Assembly (NCBI RefSeq): GCF_024171695.1
Contig: NZ_JAMTCF010000006.1
Span: 1 to 64,000, forward strand
DNA from: Actinosynnema pretiosum
Lineage (GTDB): Bacteria > Actinomycetota > Actinomycetes > Mycobacteriales > Pseudonocardiaceae
Length of the DNA stretch: 64,000 bases
Direction: 5' to 3'
Below, in pieces: positions 1-8,414 of the stretch; position 1 is the stretch's first letter, and every line of letters begins with the position of its first letter. Under the pieces are notes generated by a model that saw nothing but the letters and a program-made list of their open reading frames with translations, was not told the origin of the DNA and searched no databases. A program made the translations under genes and the position numbers.

Positions 1-358
1 CGGTGTCCGGTTCGACCGGCCGGGACCGGGACGACCGGCGACCAGACCGAGGCGGGTGATCGCGGACAAGGGCTACTCCAGCCGCGCCATCCGCTCCTAC
101 CTGCGCAGACGCCGCATCCCGGCCACCATCCCGGAACGCCGCGACCAGAGGGCCAACCGGCTGCGCCGAGGCCGGGCCGGCGGACGCCCGCCGACCTTCG
201 ACCGCGCCGCCTACAAGCGTCGCAACGTGGTGGAACGCTGCTTCAACCGGCTCAAGCAGTTCCGCGCCATCGCCACCCGCTTCGACAAGACCGCCGTGTC
301 CTATCGAGGCATGCTCGACCTGGCCACGCTGCTCATCTGGCTTTGAGGACAGGCCCTA
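1..358 (+). mobile_element. Right part of an IS5-type insertion sequence
   Basis: The transposase stop is followed within about 10 bases by GAGGACAGGCCC and then CTAG (356-359). This looks like a short terminal inverted repeat beside a CTAG or TNA target of the kind IS5-family elements use. The left end is outside the window, so the inverted repeat and target duplication cannot be confirmed. The boundary at about 355-358 is inferred. Confidence 0.45.
2..346 (+). CDS. IS5-family transposase, C-terminal part (runs in from the left edge)
   Basis: This is the C-terminal part of a DDE transposase of the IS5 type. The frame is open from base 2, so the gene begins before the window; an internal GTG at 56 is not the start. 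The translation carries the family block VIADKGYSSRAIR, with the second catalytic Asp in ADKGY, then an Arg-rich stretch that ends PERRDQ, and VVERCFNRLKQFRAIATRFDK, which contains the conserved ExxxxRLK pattern with the catalytic Glu. The stop is at 344-346. I infer that it belonged to an insertion sequence that cut the downstream gene. The reading frame is intact in the part seen; whether the whole element is functional cannot be judged. Confidence 0.85.
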   Translation, partial: GVRFDRPGPGRPATRPRRVIADKGYSSRAIRSYLRRRRIPATIPERRDQRANRLRRGRAGGRPPTFDRAAYKRRNVVERCFNRLKQFRAIATRFDKTAVSYRGMLDLATLLIWL

Positions 359-640
359 GCCCGCGTCCTGGTGCGCCAGGACCCGCAGCAGACCTTGGAC
401 CTGCTGGAGCGGGCGCTCGTGTTCGACCCGCACAACGACCTGCTCTACCGGGACATCATGCGGGTGCAGGACCGTCTCGGCCGGGCAGACGCCATCCCGC
501 GCACCTTGGCCCTGTTGACCACCCGGCTCGCCGAGCTCGGCGAGCAGCCGACACGAGAGACCCTCGACTTGGCCACCCGGTTGCTTCAGCGTCACACGGC
601 TGAGAGCACGCCTTACTCGGGTCAAGCTCTTGAGACATGA
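350..640 (+). pseudogene. BTAD-domain protein remnant truncated by the IS
   Basis: The frame is open from the IS boundary and codes for about 95 residues ending at a stop near 638-640. It reads like the C-terminal end of a bacterial transcriptional activator domain, a helical TPR-like domain found in SARP/AfsR-type regulators and large LysM-BTAD proteins. The diagnostic stretch is LLERALVFDPHNDLLYRDIM followed by RLGRADAIPRTLALL. No start codon with a ribosome site precedes it; the first codons run straight into the insertion sequence. I read it as the 3' remnant of a gene whose front was removed by the IS. The exact parent protein is unknown. Confidence 0.6.
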
Positions 641-1466
641 CGGAAAAGTTCTTTCAGGCTTCGACAACCGGGAGAATAATACTCTTTCATGTTTTTGCGA
701 TCACGTTTCACGATGCTATCGTGCAGGACGGCGGTTTTAGACAAAAGTTTCTTTCGGCAAACTGAGGTCCCACAAAGAGAAAGGTCCCCAGTCAGACGCG
801 ACAAGTTCCAGCAAACCGCAGCCGTGAAGTCACCAAGAAGAGAGGACCAAGGAAGGCGATCCCGGTGAAACCGGGCTCCACTCTGCTTACCAGAGCACTC
901 ACCGAAGGGTAATCGAGCCCTCCTCAACGCCAGTACAACGACCAGCCCCGCACATGGGGATCCCCTTGAGGATCCTCCGGAGGGACAGGTTAGAGCACCA
1001 CCCCCGCCACCTTGCACAAGCACAGGAAAGCACCCACGCAAGAGGATCCGCTGGTCACCCAGACTCGCTTGACCGCAAGCAGGTGGGGACATCGGGGGGC
1101 GGTGCTGGACTTACCCAATCGCACCCGTCCAAACTTCCCACTTCACACCCTTGGGACTTTTCACCCCATTTCGCTTGCCACTTCATTTCCACTGGCATCA
1201 GTTTGTTTTAACAACACGCCCATCAAGCTCCACCCCCTCTTGCGCCACCAGTAAGAACTCGCCCCCAAACCCTCTTTCCGACATGCCGTCAAATCGCTCA
1301 AATTCCACCAAAATTGCCGACTAAAGAGTCTTTAAAAAGGCCCCGAAAACCATTGCGAACCGCCCGCCGCAGAGTCATAATTAAATGGCACCAGGGAAAT
1401 GGAACCCACAACGAATACCACCCCCGGCGTGAGCCATGTCAAAAACGCGAGCAAAAGGAAACCGCC
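641..1466. other. Non-coding leader, less GC-rich than its surroundings
   Basis: About 825 bases without a convincing gene. Base composition drops clearly below the flanking genes, with A/T-rich patches around 690-760 and 1290-1400 (for example TTTAAAAAGG near 1331). Small open frames here have no ribosome site, no recognisable domain and atypical codon use. The stretch ends just before the AAAAGGAA ribosome site of the MoxR-type gene, so it probably holds that operon's promoter. A replication or control region is possible but nothing in the sequence proves it. Confidence 0.5.
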
Positions 1467-2627
1467 ATGTCCGCACCCATTCCACCCGACCCGACCACCG
1501 CGACCGCCCCGGACGGGGACGACGACGGGACAGCTCACCGGTTGGGCAGCGGGGCGTTGCGGGCGATGGTCGCCCGGGTCCTGTTCGACCAGGACAGGAC
1601 GCCGTTGAGCGCGGGCCAGATCGCCACCAGGACCGGCAGGTCGTCGGGGGCGATCGGGAACGCGTTGAAGAAGTTGGCGGAACAGGGCGCGGCGGAGGTG
1701 GTGTCGATCTCGCCGCTGACCTACCGGTCGACCGGGTCGACCCTGGCCGCCGCGACGCCCCCGGTCCGGTCGCGTCCGGGGAGGTCCGGTGGTCGGGGTA
1801 GGCCGTCGCACCTGGTCACCGGTCCGGTGTCGCGTCCGAACGGGACCGCCTACCACCCCCGGACGTTGGCGGGGTTGCCGGATGTGACGGTGTTGCGGCG
1901 GTTGCGCGACGCGGGGGTTCCCGCGTTGTTGTACGGGCCGCCGGGCACGGGCAAGACGTCGATGGTCGAGGCGGCGTTCCCGGACTGCCTGACGGTGCAG
2001 GGCGACGGTGACACGGTGGTGGCCGACCTGGTGGGCGACTACACCAGGACCCCGGCCGGGGAGTTCGTGTTCGTGCACGGGCCGCTGGTGCGGGCGATGC
2101 GTGAGGGTGTGCCGTTGTTCGTGGACGACGCGACCCTGATCCCGCCGACGGTGTTGGCGGTGGTGTACCCGGCGATGGACGGCCGGCGTCAGATCGTGAT
2201 CAAGGCCAACGGCGGTGAGGTGGTCGACGCCGCGCCGGGGTTCTACGTGGTGGCCGGGCACAACCCCGGCGTGCACGGCGCGGTGCTCTCGGACGCGCTG
2301 GCGTCGCGGTTCTCGTTGCAGGTGCGGGTGTCCACGGACTACGCCCTGGCCACCGGGTTGGGCGTGGACGACAAGGCGGTGCGGGTGGCGCGCAACCTGT
2401 TCCACCGGCAGGGCCGGGGCGAGGTGGGGTGGGCACCGCAACTGCGCGAGTTGCTGGCGTTCCAGAAGATCGCGGCCGTGCTCGGGATCGAGGCGGCCGT
2501 CGCGAACCTGGTCGGCGTCGCGCCGGAGGAGGACCGCGCGGTGGTGGCCGCCGTGGCGCGCGACGCGTTCGGTCAGGAGATCGAACCGCTGGCACTGGGT
2601 GCCCGGATCACCCCCGCCAGGCCCTGA
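1467..2627 (+). CDS. MoxR-type AAA+ ATPase with N-terminal winged helix
   Basis: A 386-residue protein. The ATG at 1467 is preceded by AAAAGGAA eight bases upstream; an in-frame open stretch before it lacks a ribosome site. Residues about 28-90 form a predicted winged-helix domain (GALRAMVARVL, then SGAIGNALKKLAEQG). Residues about 125-375 are an AAA_5/MoxR-type ATPase with Walker A GPPGTGKT at 157-164, Walker B VPLFVDDA near 216-222 and a sensor-like GHNPG. MoxR ATPases usually remodel or activate a VWA-domain partner, and the next gene, 31 bases downstream, encodes one. The helix-turn-helix fused to a MoxR module is unusual and resembles the C-terminal domain of the regulator at 7532-8206. 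The target of the pair is unknown. Confidence 0.85.
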   Translation: MSAPIPPDPTTATAPDGDDDGTAHRLGSGALRAMVARVLFDQDRTPLSAGQIATRTGRSSGAIGNALKKLAEQGAAEVVSISPLTYRSTGSTLAAATPPVRSRPGRSGGRGRPSHLVTGPVSRPNGTAYHPRTLAGLPDVTVLRRLRDAGVPALLYGPPGTGKTSMVEAAFPDCLTVQGDGDTVVADLVGDYTRTPAGEFVFVHGPLVRAMREGVPLFVDDATLIPPTVLAVVYPAMDGRRQIVIKANGGEVVDAAPGFYVVAGHNPGVHGAVLSDALASRFSLQVRVSTDYALATGLGVDDKAVRVARNLFHRQGRGEVGWAPQLRELLAFQKIAAVLGIEAAVANLVGVAPEEDRAVVAAVARDAFGQEIEPLALGARITPARP

Positions 2628-2658
2628 CCCCGTTGACCGTCCGGAAAGGACACACGCC

Positions 2659-4419
2659 ATGACCGTGCACTACGCCGCCGACCCGTCCGCCACCGGTCCC
2701 GCCGTGTTCCCGGCGGGGGCGGCCTGGCTGACCCTGTCCGCCGCGCTGGCCGACCAGACCCCGGTGATCGCCGACCGCGAGGACCTGCTGGTCAGCATCG
2801 CGCCCGGCGCGGGCGGTGGCACCGCGTGCTTCTACCCGGCCCGCGCGCTGATCGAGATCAACGGCGACCACCTGGGGGTGGACCCGGCCACCGTGGACCC
2901 GGCGGACATCGGGGACAGGGCGCGGTACGCGCCGACGTGGGGCGCGCTGGTGCACGAGTGCGGGCACGCCCGGCACAGCGTGTGGGACCCGCCGCCGGGC
3001 ACCCCGGCGGGGGTGGCCGGGGCCGCCGACCTGTTGGAGGAGCCCCGGATGGAGGCCGCGCAGGTGCGCCGCCGCCCGGACGACCGGCACTGGTTGCGTG
3101 CGTGCGCGCGGGCGATCGTGGCCGCCGACCTGCACCTGTTCGCGGACCCGGCCACCGCCCCGCAGATGACCCGGCGTGACGCCGCGACGACGGCGACCCT
3201 GCTGGTGGGGCGGGCGGACGCCGGGATCCTCACCCGCGCCGAGGTCGCCGCGTTGGTCGATGTGGCGCGGGATGTGGTGGGGGCAAAGGACTACGGGCGG
3301 CTTGAGCGGGTGTGGCGGGCGGCGTTGCGGGTGGCGGACGACGACGCCGACACCATGATCGATCTGGGGCGGCAGTGGTGCGGGATCGTCGGGGTGGACC
3401 CCGACACCGGGCGGCCGGACCCTGGCACGACGCCGGGTTCCGCCGGGGCCCCTGCACCGCCCGGTGGTGTCGGTGTGCCGTCGGTGCTGGCCGGTGTGGT
3501 CGCCGCCGTGCTGGACGGGGTCGCGGCGAACGCCGCGCGCGAGGTGCCGCCCCTGGACCCGGCGGCGGTCGCCGCCGCCGCGACCGGGCGGGAGAAGGCC
3601 GCCGCCGACGCGGCCCGCCGGGTGGCCAAGCGGGTCTTCGGTCGTGGTGGTGTCCGTGACGGGCGCACGTCCTTGCGGGGCACCAGGAAGCCCACCGACG
3701 GCGAGCGCATGGCCGCCCGCGTGCTGGGGCGGGCGCTGGACACCGCCGGGGTGCGGGAGCGGGTGGCGGTGCGCACCGGTTCGGAGATGCCGCCGGGGCG
3801 GGTGCGGATGCGCGGGGTGCGCGCCGCCGAGGCCCAACGCGCCGCCGGGGCGGTGGTGACCGCCGAGCAGTTCACCCGCGTGACCCGCCGCGTGGTGCCG
3901 GTGCCGCCGTTGCGTCTGGGGGTGGCGTGCGATGTGTCCGGGACGATGGGGTCGGTGCGTGATCACGTGGCGTCGGCGGCGTGGGTGTTGGCCGAGGCCG
4001 TCCACCACACCAGGGTTCCCGCGCAGGCCGCGACGGTGATCTTCGGGCATCACGTGCGCCCGCTCACCGGCCCCGGTGACCGTCCCCCGGTGGTCACGCA
4101 GTTCGACGCCGACGACAACTGGGAGGACATCCCCGGTGCGGTGGACGCGGTGGACGGGGTCCTGGGGCTGTCCCGTCCCGGCGCGGCCCGGCTGCTGGTG
4201 GTGATCTCCGACGGCGACTTTCGGCCGGTGCCGCGTCGGGACGGGCAGGACCGGATCGACCGGTTGCGCGCCACCGGGTGCGCGGTGCTGTGGCTGACCA
4301 CGCACACCGACGACACCCCGCTGGCCGGGGTGAGCGTGCACCTGTTGACCGACCCGGCCACCACCGCCACGGCCATCGGCCGCGCCGCCACCGCCGCCCT
4401 GCGCGCCGCCGCCCACTGA
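2659..4419 (+). CDS. VWA-domain protein with an HExxH metallopeptidase-like motif
   Basis: A 586-residue partner of the upstream MoxR ATPase. Translation starts at ATG 2659, nine bases after the GGAAAGGA site. Near the N-terminus there is HECGH (residues 99-103) in a context typical of zincin active sites, with LLEEPRMEA about 40 residues later as a possible third ligand region. The C-terminal third is a von Willebrand A domain with the MIDAS motif DVSGTMGS near residues 425-432 and VVISDGD later. The middle part is Ala/Arg-rich and helical. MoxR-VWA pairs act as chaperone/metal-insertase modules. A protease motif in the same chain suggests a regulated peptidase or a cobaltochelatase-like architecture; this is inference. 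No signal peptide is seen, so it is probably cytosolic. Confidence 0.8.
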   Translation: MTVHYAADPSATGPAVFPAGAAWLTLSAALADQTPVIADREDLLVSIAPGAGGGTACFYPARALIEINGDHLGVDPATVDPADIGDRARYAPTWGALVHECGHARHSVWDPPPGTPAGVAGAADLLEEPRMEAAQVRRRPDDRHWLRACARAIVAADLHLFADPATAPQMTRRDAATTATLLVGRADAGILTRAEVAALVDVARDVVGAKDYGRLERVWRAALRVADDDADTMIDLGRQWCGIVGVDPDTGRPDPGTTPGSAGAPAPPGGVGVPSVLAGVVAAVLDGVAANAAREVPPLDPAAVAAAATGREKAAADAARRVAKRVFGRGGVRDGRTSLRGTRKPTDGERMAARVLGRALDTAGVRERVAVRTGSEMPPGRVRMRGVRAAEAQRAAGAVVTAEQFTRVTRRVVPVPPLRLGVACDVSGTMGSVRDHVASAAWVLAEAVHHTRVPAQAATVIFGHHVRPLTGPGDRPPVVTQFDADDNWEDIPGAVDAVDGVLGLSRPGAARLLVVISDGDFRPVPRRDGQDRIDRLRATGCAVLWLTTHTDDTPLAGVSVHLLTDPATTATAIGRAATAALRAAAH

Positions 4420-4471
4420 CCACACCACCGGTTCGGGGGCGGGCACCCGCCCCCGAACCCCCGCCCCGCAC

Positions 4472-4503
4472 GACGACCACGACGACCACGACGACCACGA
4501 CGA
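4472..4503 (+). repeat. 9-bp tandem repeat GACGACCAC
   Basis: Three perfect tandem copies of GACGACCAC (4472-4498) plus a partial unit lie just upstream of the ribosome site (GAGGTG) of the next gene. This is a simple-sequence tract in the 94-base spacer between the VWA gene and the frameshifted paralogue. A role in expression is possible but not shown. It is too short and unspaced for a CRISPR array. Confidence 0.7.
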
Positions 4504-4513
4504 GGTGATCACC

Positions 4514-5372
4514 ATGAGCCGAACCCGACGGACCTTCGCCGACGAACTGCGGGCGGACCCCACCAGCCGACCGTCCGCACCACCGGCCATCCCCCCCGCG
4601 ACCCGTCTGCCCCTACCCGGCGGTGGTCCTGGTCCCCGCACGGTCGGACGCGGTGCCGATGCGCCCGCCTACGGGCGCGTGGGGGCTGCTCGTGACCGAG
4701 GCGCGCGGCACAGCCGCCCTCGGGGACCCGATCCGGTTCACCGCCGACCCGCCCGAGGCCGACCCGGAGCACGTCGACACCACGGACCTGCTGGGCGGGA
4801 CGTGGCTGCCCGCGCCGCCACCGGCCGACCGGCACGAGGGGGACCTCGTGCTGCGCCTGCACCCACCGGCCGACCACGCCCCCGACCGCGTCGACGTCGA
4901 GGTCCTGACCGCCGACCGGGGACGGTGGCACGCCGTGTGCCGGCGGGAGGCGTCGGGGTCGCGCTGGCCGCACCACGTGGCGGCGGACGTGCTGCTGCAC
5001 ATGCGCATCCTGGCCGACAGCGCCCTGCGGCGAGCCGAGTGGATCGCGGCCACCCAGATCTGCGCCTGCCTGCCGGGTCTGGCACCGGGACCGGTCCCCG
5101 AACCGGGTCCCCGGCCGGTCGGTGACGCGTTGGCCGCGCTGATCGAGGCGGGCCTGGTCGTGATCGGCGACGAGATCGCCTTCGACGGGCACACCGCGAC
5201 CGTGCGCGCCGGCGGCATGGTCCGCCACGGGGAGCGGGAGTTCGACGTGTCCACCGTGAACGCGTTGGCCGGCGAGATCGCCGGCCACCCGGTCAACGGC
5301 TGGCACGCCTGGCGACACCTGCGCACCGGCCGCCTCCTGGCCGACCTGCGCGAGGCGCTCACCACCCGCTGA
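4514..5372 (+). pseudogene. Unknown-family protein, frameshifted at a C7 tract (paralogue of the next gene)
   Basis: The ATG at 4514 follows GAGGTGATC and opens with MSRTRRTFADELR, matching MTGTHRTLLDELR at the start of the next gene. That frame then runs into unrelated sequence, while the homologous body (VVLVPARSDAVPM, AWGLLVTEARG, GDLVLRLHPPADHAPDRVDVEVL) continues one base ahead, through to 5372. The switch falls at seven consecutive C residues at 4591-4597; removing one C would join the frames into one protein of about 285 residues. Only the part from the GTG at 4623 (249 residues) is otherwise translatable. The family is not recognised: no membrane segment and no known catalytic motif. 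The cause may be sequencing error, mutation or slippage. Confidence 0.7.
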
Positions 5373-5445
5373 CACCGGCTCGTGCCGCCCTGCGCCCCGT
5401 TCCCCACCGGGCCACCCCGGCGACGACGACAACGAGGGGACTGCC

Positions 5446-6279
5446 ATGACGGGAACCCACCGGACACTCCTGGACGAACTGCGCGACGCCCACACCCCGC
5501 CCCCGCCACGGCGACCACCACCCCCGCTCTGCCCCTCCCCGGCGATCGCCCTGGTGCCCGCGTCCCCTGAGACCGTGCCCGTGCGGATGCCGGAGGACGC
5601 CTGGGGGTTGGTGGTGATCGGGGCGCGGGCCATCGACACCGACGCCCCGGCCGATCCCGAACTCGTGGACGCCGCCGACCTGTTGGCCGGGGTGTGGCTG
5701 CCGGAACAGCCGCCCGCCGACGTGCATTCTGGGGACCTGGTGGTGCGCCTGCACCCGCCCGCCGACGGCGCGGCCGACCGGGTCGACGTGGAGGTCCTGG
5801 CCGCGCACTCGGGGGCGTGGCACACCATGCACCGGCGCGAGTCGCTGGGCGTGCGGTGGCCGCACCACCTGATCGAGGCGGTGCTGTGGCACATGCGCGG
5901 GCTCAACCTCGGGGCTTTCCTGCACGCCCGGTGGATCGCGGTCGTGCACCACGCCGCCACCCTGCCCCCGGCGCAGGCCGCCGCGCTGCTGCGGATCGCC
6001 GCGGGTAAAGAGTCGTGCCGGTCGGCGCGCGACGCGTTGTCCGACCTGGTCGGGGCCGGGTTGGTCACGGTCGGCGACACGGTCCGGCGCGGTGGGCGCA
6101 CCGCCATCGTGACCGAGGGCGGCGTGCTGCGGTACGGACCGGGCCCCTACGAGGTCTCCACGGTCAACGAACTGGCCGGGGAGGTCGAGGGGTGCCTGGC
6201 CAACGGCTGGTACCTGTGGCGACGTGTGCGCGACGACCGCCCCCTGGCCGCCCTGCGCACCGAACTGATCACCGGCTGA
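5446..6279 (+). CDS. Conserved protein of unknown function, second tandem copy
   Basis: A 277-residue protein starting at ATG 5446 after GAGGGGAC. It is homologous along its length to the frameshifted gene upstream: both share a short N-terminal DELR segment, a Pro-rich linker, a body with AWGLxV, GDLVxRLHPPAD, RVDVEVL and RWPHH, and a C-terminal block with FDVSTVNALAGE or YEVSTVNELAGE then NGW. The pair arose by tandem duplication. The body shows no signal peptide, membrane helix or catalytic signature. It sits between the MoxR-VWA pair and a DUF4192 gene with short spacers, so it is probably part of the same transcript and may be a client or adaptor of the ATPase module; this is inference. 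Confidence 0.6.
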   Translation: MTGTHRTLLDELRDAHTPPPPRRPPPPLCPSPAIALVPASPETVPVRMPEDAWGLVVIGARAIDTDAPADPELVDAADLLAGVWLPEQPPADVHSGDLVVRLHPPADGAADRVDVEVLAAHSGAWHTMHRRESLGVRWPHHLIEAVLWHMRGLNLGAFLHARWIAVVHHAATLPPAQAAALLRIAAGKESCRSARDALSDLVGAGLVTVGDTVRRGGRTAIVTEGGVLRYGPGPYEVSTVNELAGEVEGCLANGWYLWRRVRDDRPLAALRTELITG

Positions 6280-6373
6280 AGCACAGCAGCCTGCCCTCCT
6301 CTCCCCACCCCGCCGGGTCCTGTCAGCACCACCGACAGCGGCACCACGCCGCCAGACCCCCGAGGGGAAAGAC

Positions 6374-7390
6374 ATGTCCCTGAACGAATCCCACCACGCC
6401 GAGCTGATAGCAGGCATCCCCGCCCTGCTCGGGCACCACCCGCGTGACCGGGTCGTGGTGCTCGCGCTCTACAGCCCGGCCGTGCGCGTCCTGAGCAGCG
6501 ACCTGGGCGCGCTCACCACGACACCGGACATGGCCGACGAGATCATCACGCACCTCGGGAACGACCCGGCCGACCACGTGTTCATCGTCGTGGTCACCGA
6601 CCGGCACGACGACGACACCCTGCCCGAGGTCGCCCTGGTGGAACGGATCGACACGGCGATCCGGAACCGGCTGGGCACACACCCCGTGGCACTGTGGACG
6701 CCGAAGGTCACCACCGGCGCGTCGTGGGCGCGCTACCCCGATCCCCGCCCCTGCGGGGTGCTGCCCGCCCCGGACTCCACCGTGGTGGCCGCGCAGATGG
6801 TCGCCAGGGGGATGTCCGTGCTGCCCGACCTCGACGCGGTGCGCGCTTTGGTGGCCCCCGACCCCGACGAGGCGGTGGACAGGCGCGCGGCGATCCTGGA
6901 CCGCATCAGCACCGACAACGACCGGGGCCGGTGGCACTCCACCACCCCCGGTTGCGCCGCGCTGCCCGTCGACGAGGCCAGGATCGCCCTGGTGCACCAC
7001 CACGTGGCCGCCACCCCGGCCCGACAACGCCCCCTCACCGACGAGGAGGTCGCCGAGCTGGCCTTCGCTTTGGCCGACCACAGCGTGCGCGACGCCTGCA
7101 TGGCCTACGCCCTGGGCGTGCAGGCGGCCGACGCGGAGCGGTTGTGGTGCGAGCTGCTGCGCGCCTGCCCGATGCCCGAGGCCGCCGAGGCGGCGGTGCT
7201 GCTGGCCGTGTTCGCCTACCTGCGCGGGGAGGGCGTGCTGGCCTACGAGGCCCTGGAGCGCGTGCGGTTCTGCCACCGGTTGGTCGAACTGCTGCGCGTC
7301 TACATCCGCGACGGGCACTCGCCCGCCCGGCTGTGGGGGGCGATCGACATGCTCACGACCACCGAGGAGCACCAGCCCACCGGAACCTGA
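6374..7390 (+). CDS. DUF4192 family protein
   Basis: A 338-residue protein with ATG at 6374 behind GAGGGGAAAG. The N-terminal block LIAGIPALLGHHPRDRVVVL is the hallmark of the actinobacterial DUF4192 family, followed by an alpha/beta core with VFIVVVTD and a helical C-terminal half. The biochemical function of the family is not established, so none is assigned. It is the last gene of the plus-strand operon and is followed by a strong hairpin. Its length fits the family and there is no sign of truncation. Confidence 0.85.
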   Translation: MSLNESHHAELIAGIPALLGHHPRDRVVVLALYSPAVRVLSSDLGALTTTPDMADEIITHLGNDPADHVFIVVVTDRHDDDTLPEVALVERIDTAIRNRLGTHPVALWTPKVTTGASWARYPDPRPCGVLPAPDSTVVAAQMVARGMSVLPDLDAVRALVAPDPDEAVDRRAAILDRISTDNDRGRWHSTTPGCAALPVDEARIALVHHHVAATPARQRPLTDEEVAELAFALADHSVRDACMAYALGVQAADAERLWCELLRACPMPEAAEAAVLLAVFAYLRGEGVLAYEALERVRFCHRLVELLRVYIRDGHSPARLWGAIDMLTTTEEHQPTGT

Positions 7391-7415
7391 CCCACACCCC
7401 GGACAGCACCACACC

Positions 7416-7442
7416 ACCAGCGGCCACCACGTGGCCGCTGGT
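7416..7442. terminator. Hairpin terminator between convergent operons
   Basis: A perfect 12-bp inverted repeat, ACCAGCGGCCAC / GTGGCCGCTGGT, with a three-base loop. It lies 26 bases after the DUF4192 stop and 90 bases before the stop of the convergent minus-strand regulator, so it probably ends transcription in both directions. There is no U-tract, as is common in high-GC actinobacteria. Confidence 0.7.
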
Positions 7443-7531
7443 CGGCTCTGCGCGCAACCCCGCCCCCGGACGCGGCTGTGCCCGTGGCGGCGAACCACCA
7501 CGGGCACCGACCAACCGACCTACCAGGGGGC

Positions 7532-8206
7532 CTACCGGCCCCGCCCTGTCGCCCCGTCCGCTTCCTGCGCGGCCAGCGCGTACCGCTTGGGCTTGTCGCT
7601 GGTGCGCGTCACCACCCCGGCGGCGACCAGCTTCTCCAGCGCGTTGTGCACCGCGCCCGCCGACCGGTTCAGCACCTTCCCGATCGCGGTCGGACCGAAC
7701 TCACCGGCGTTGTCCCGCAGGTGGTCCTCGACCATCCCGCGCAACGCCCCCGGTGCCAACCGCCCCACCACGCCACCGACACCCACCGGCACGGCCACCA
7801 CCGGTGCCACCGGGGTCCCCTCCACGGCCGCGCCGTCATCCTGCGGGGCGTCGTCCTGGTGGTCGATGTCGTCCGGTCCGCCGTCGTCCTGCGGGGCGGG
7901 GGTGGGCGGGACGTCGTCCTGCAGCACCTCGTCCTGGGGCACGTCGATGCCGTCGACCGCCTCGGGAACGTCGTCCGGGACGACGGCCGACCAGTGGTCC
8001 GGGGTGCGTCGTCCACCGGCGATCCCGCCGGAGATCCGGCTCACCCGACCCTGATCGTGCAAGCGGACGAGGGCCTTACGCGCGGTGGAGCCACCGATCC
8101 CGGCGGCCAGCGCGATCTGAGCTGAGCTGCTGCGGGGCATGTCGACCAGCGTCAACCAGACCTTCTCATCGGTGTCGTTTTCCTTGGTGTCAGTGGAGAG
8201 GGACAT
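7532..8206 (-). CDS. DNA-binding protein with two winged-helix domains joined by an acidic linker
   Basis: A 224-residue protein read from ATG 8206. Residues about 15-65 form a first HTH (SSAQIALAAGIGGSTARKAL, then RLHDQGRVSRISG). A Pro/Asp-rich acidic linker with repeated PQDD-type units follows at about 80-130. Residues about 148-212 form a second winged helix (GALRGMVEDHL, RSAGAVHNALEKLVAAGVV) clearly related to the N-terminal domain of the MoxR ATPase at 1467. It lies downstream of the conjugation operon on the same strand, after a 208-base gap. It may control the element's operons or act as a partition-type DNA binder; the role is inferred from the fold only. Confidence 0.65.
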   Translation of the reverse strand: MSLSTDTKENDTDEKVWLTLVDMPRSSSAQIALAAGIGGSTARKALVRLHDQGRVSRISGGIAGGRRTPDHWSAVVPDDVPEAVDGIDVPQDEVLQDDVPPTPAPQDDGGPDDIDHQDDAPQDDGAAVEGTPVAPVVAVPVGVGGVVGRLAPGALRGMVEDHLRDNAGEFGPTAIGKVLNRSAGAVHNALEKLVAAGVVTRTSDKPKRYALAAQEADGATGRGR

Positions 8207-8414
8207 GACCGCCTCGCTTTCCGAGCGTGCGGGTTGTCATGCCCCGGCCGGAGCCGTGGCCCCCGGTGCGCATCCGGTGGTGTCGGGCCACACCACTATG
8301 GACGCTTCCTTCACCGGGTGAAGTCAAGCGGAATGCCAAACAATCTTGTGGACGGTGGAAGCGGCAGAAAACCTTTACGCCACAACGGTGATCGACCACC
8401 ACGCTGGCCGGTGT

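Noticed and set aside
622-1254. Small open frames in the leader (156, 85 and 80 codons)
   Set aside because: No ribosome sites, mutual overlap on both strands and no domain; composition fits non-coding DNA.
4472-4503. CGACCACGA tandem units considered as a CRISPR-like array
   Set aside because: Units are 9 bases with no spacers and only three full copies; no cas genes are near.
1332-6107. Long open frames on the minus strand opposite the MoxR, VWA and paralogue genes (442, 677 and 532 codons)
   Set aside because: They are antisense to well-supported genes, rich in His/Arg/Gly/Pro as expected from reading a high-GC gene backwards, and lack domains and ribosome sites.
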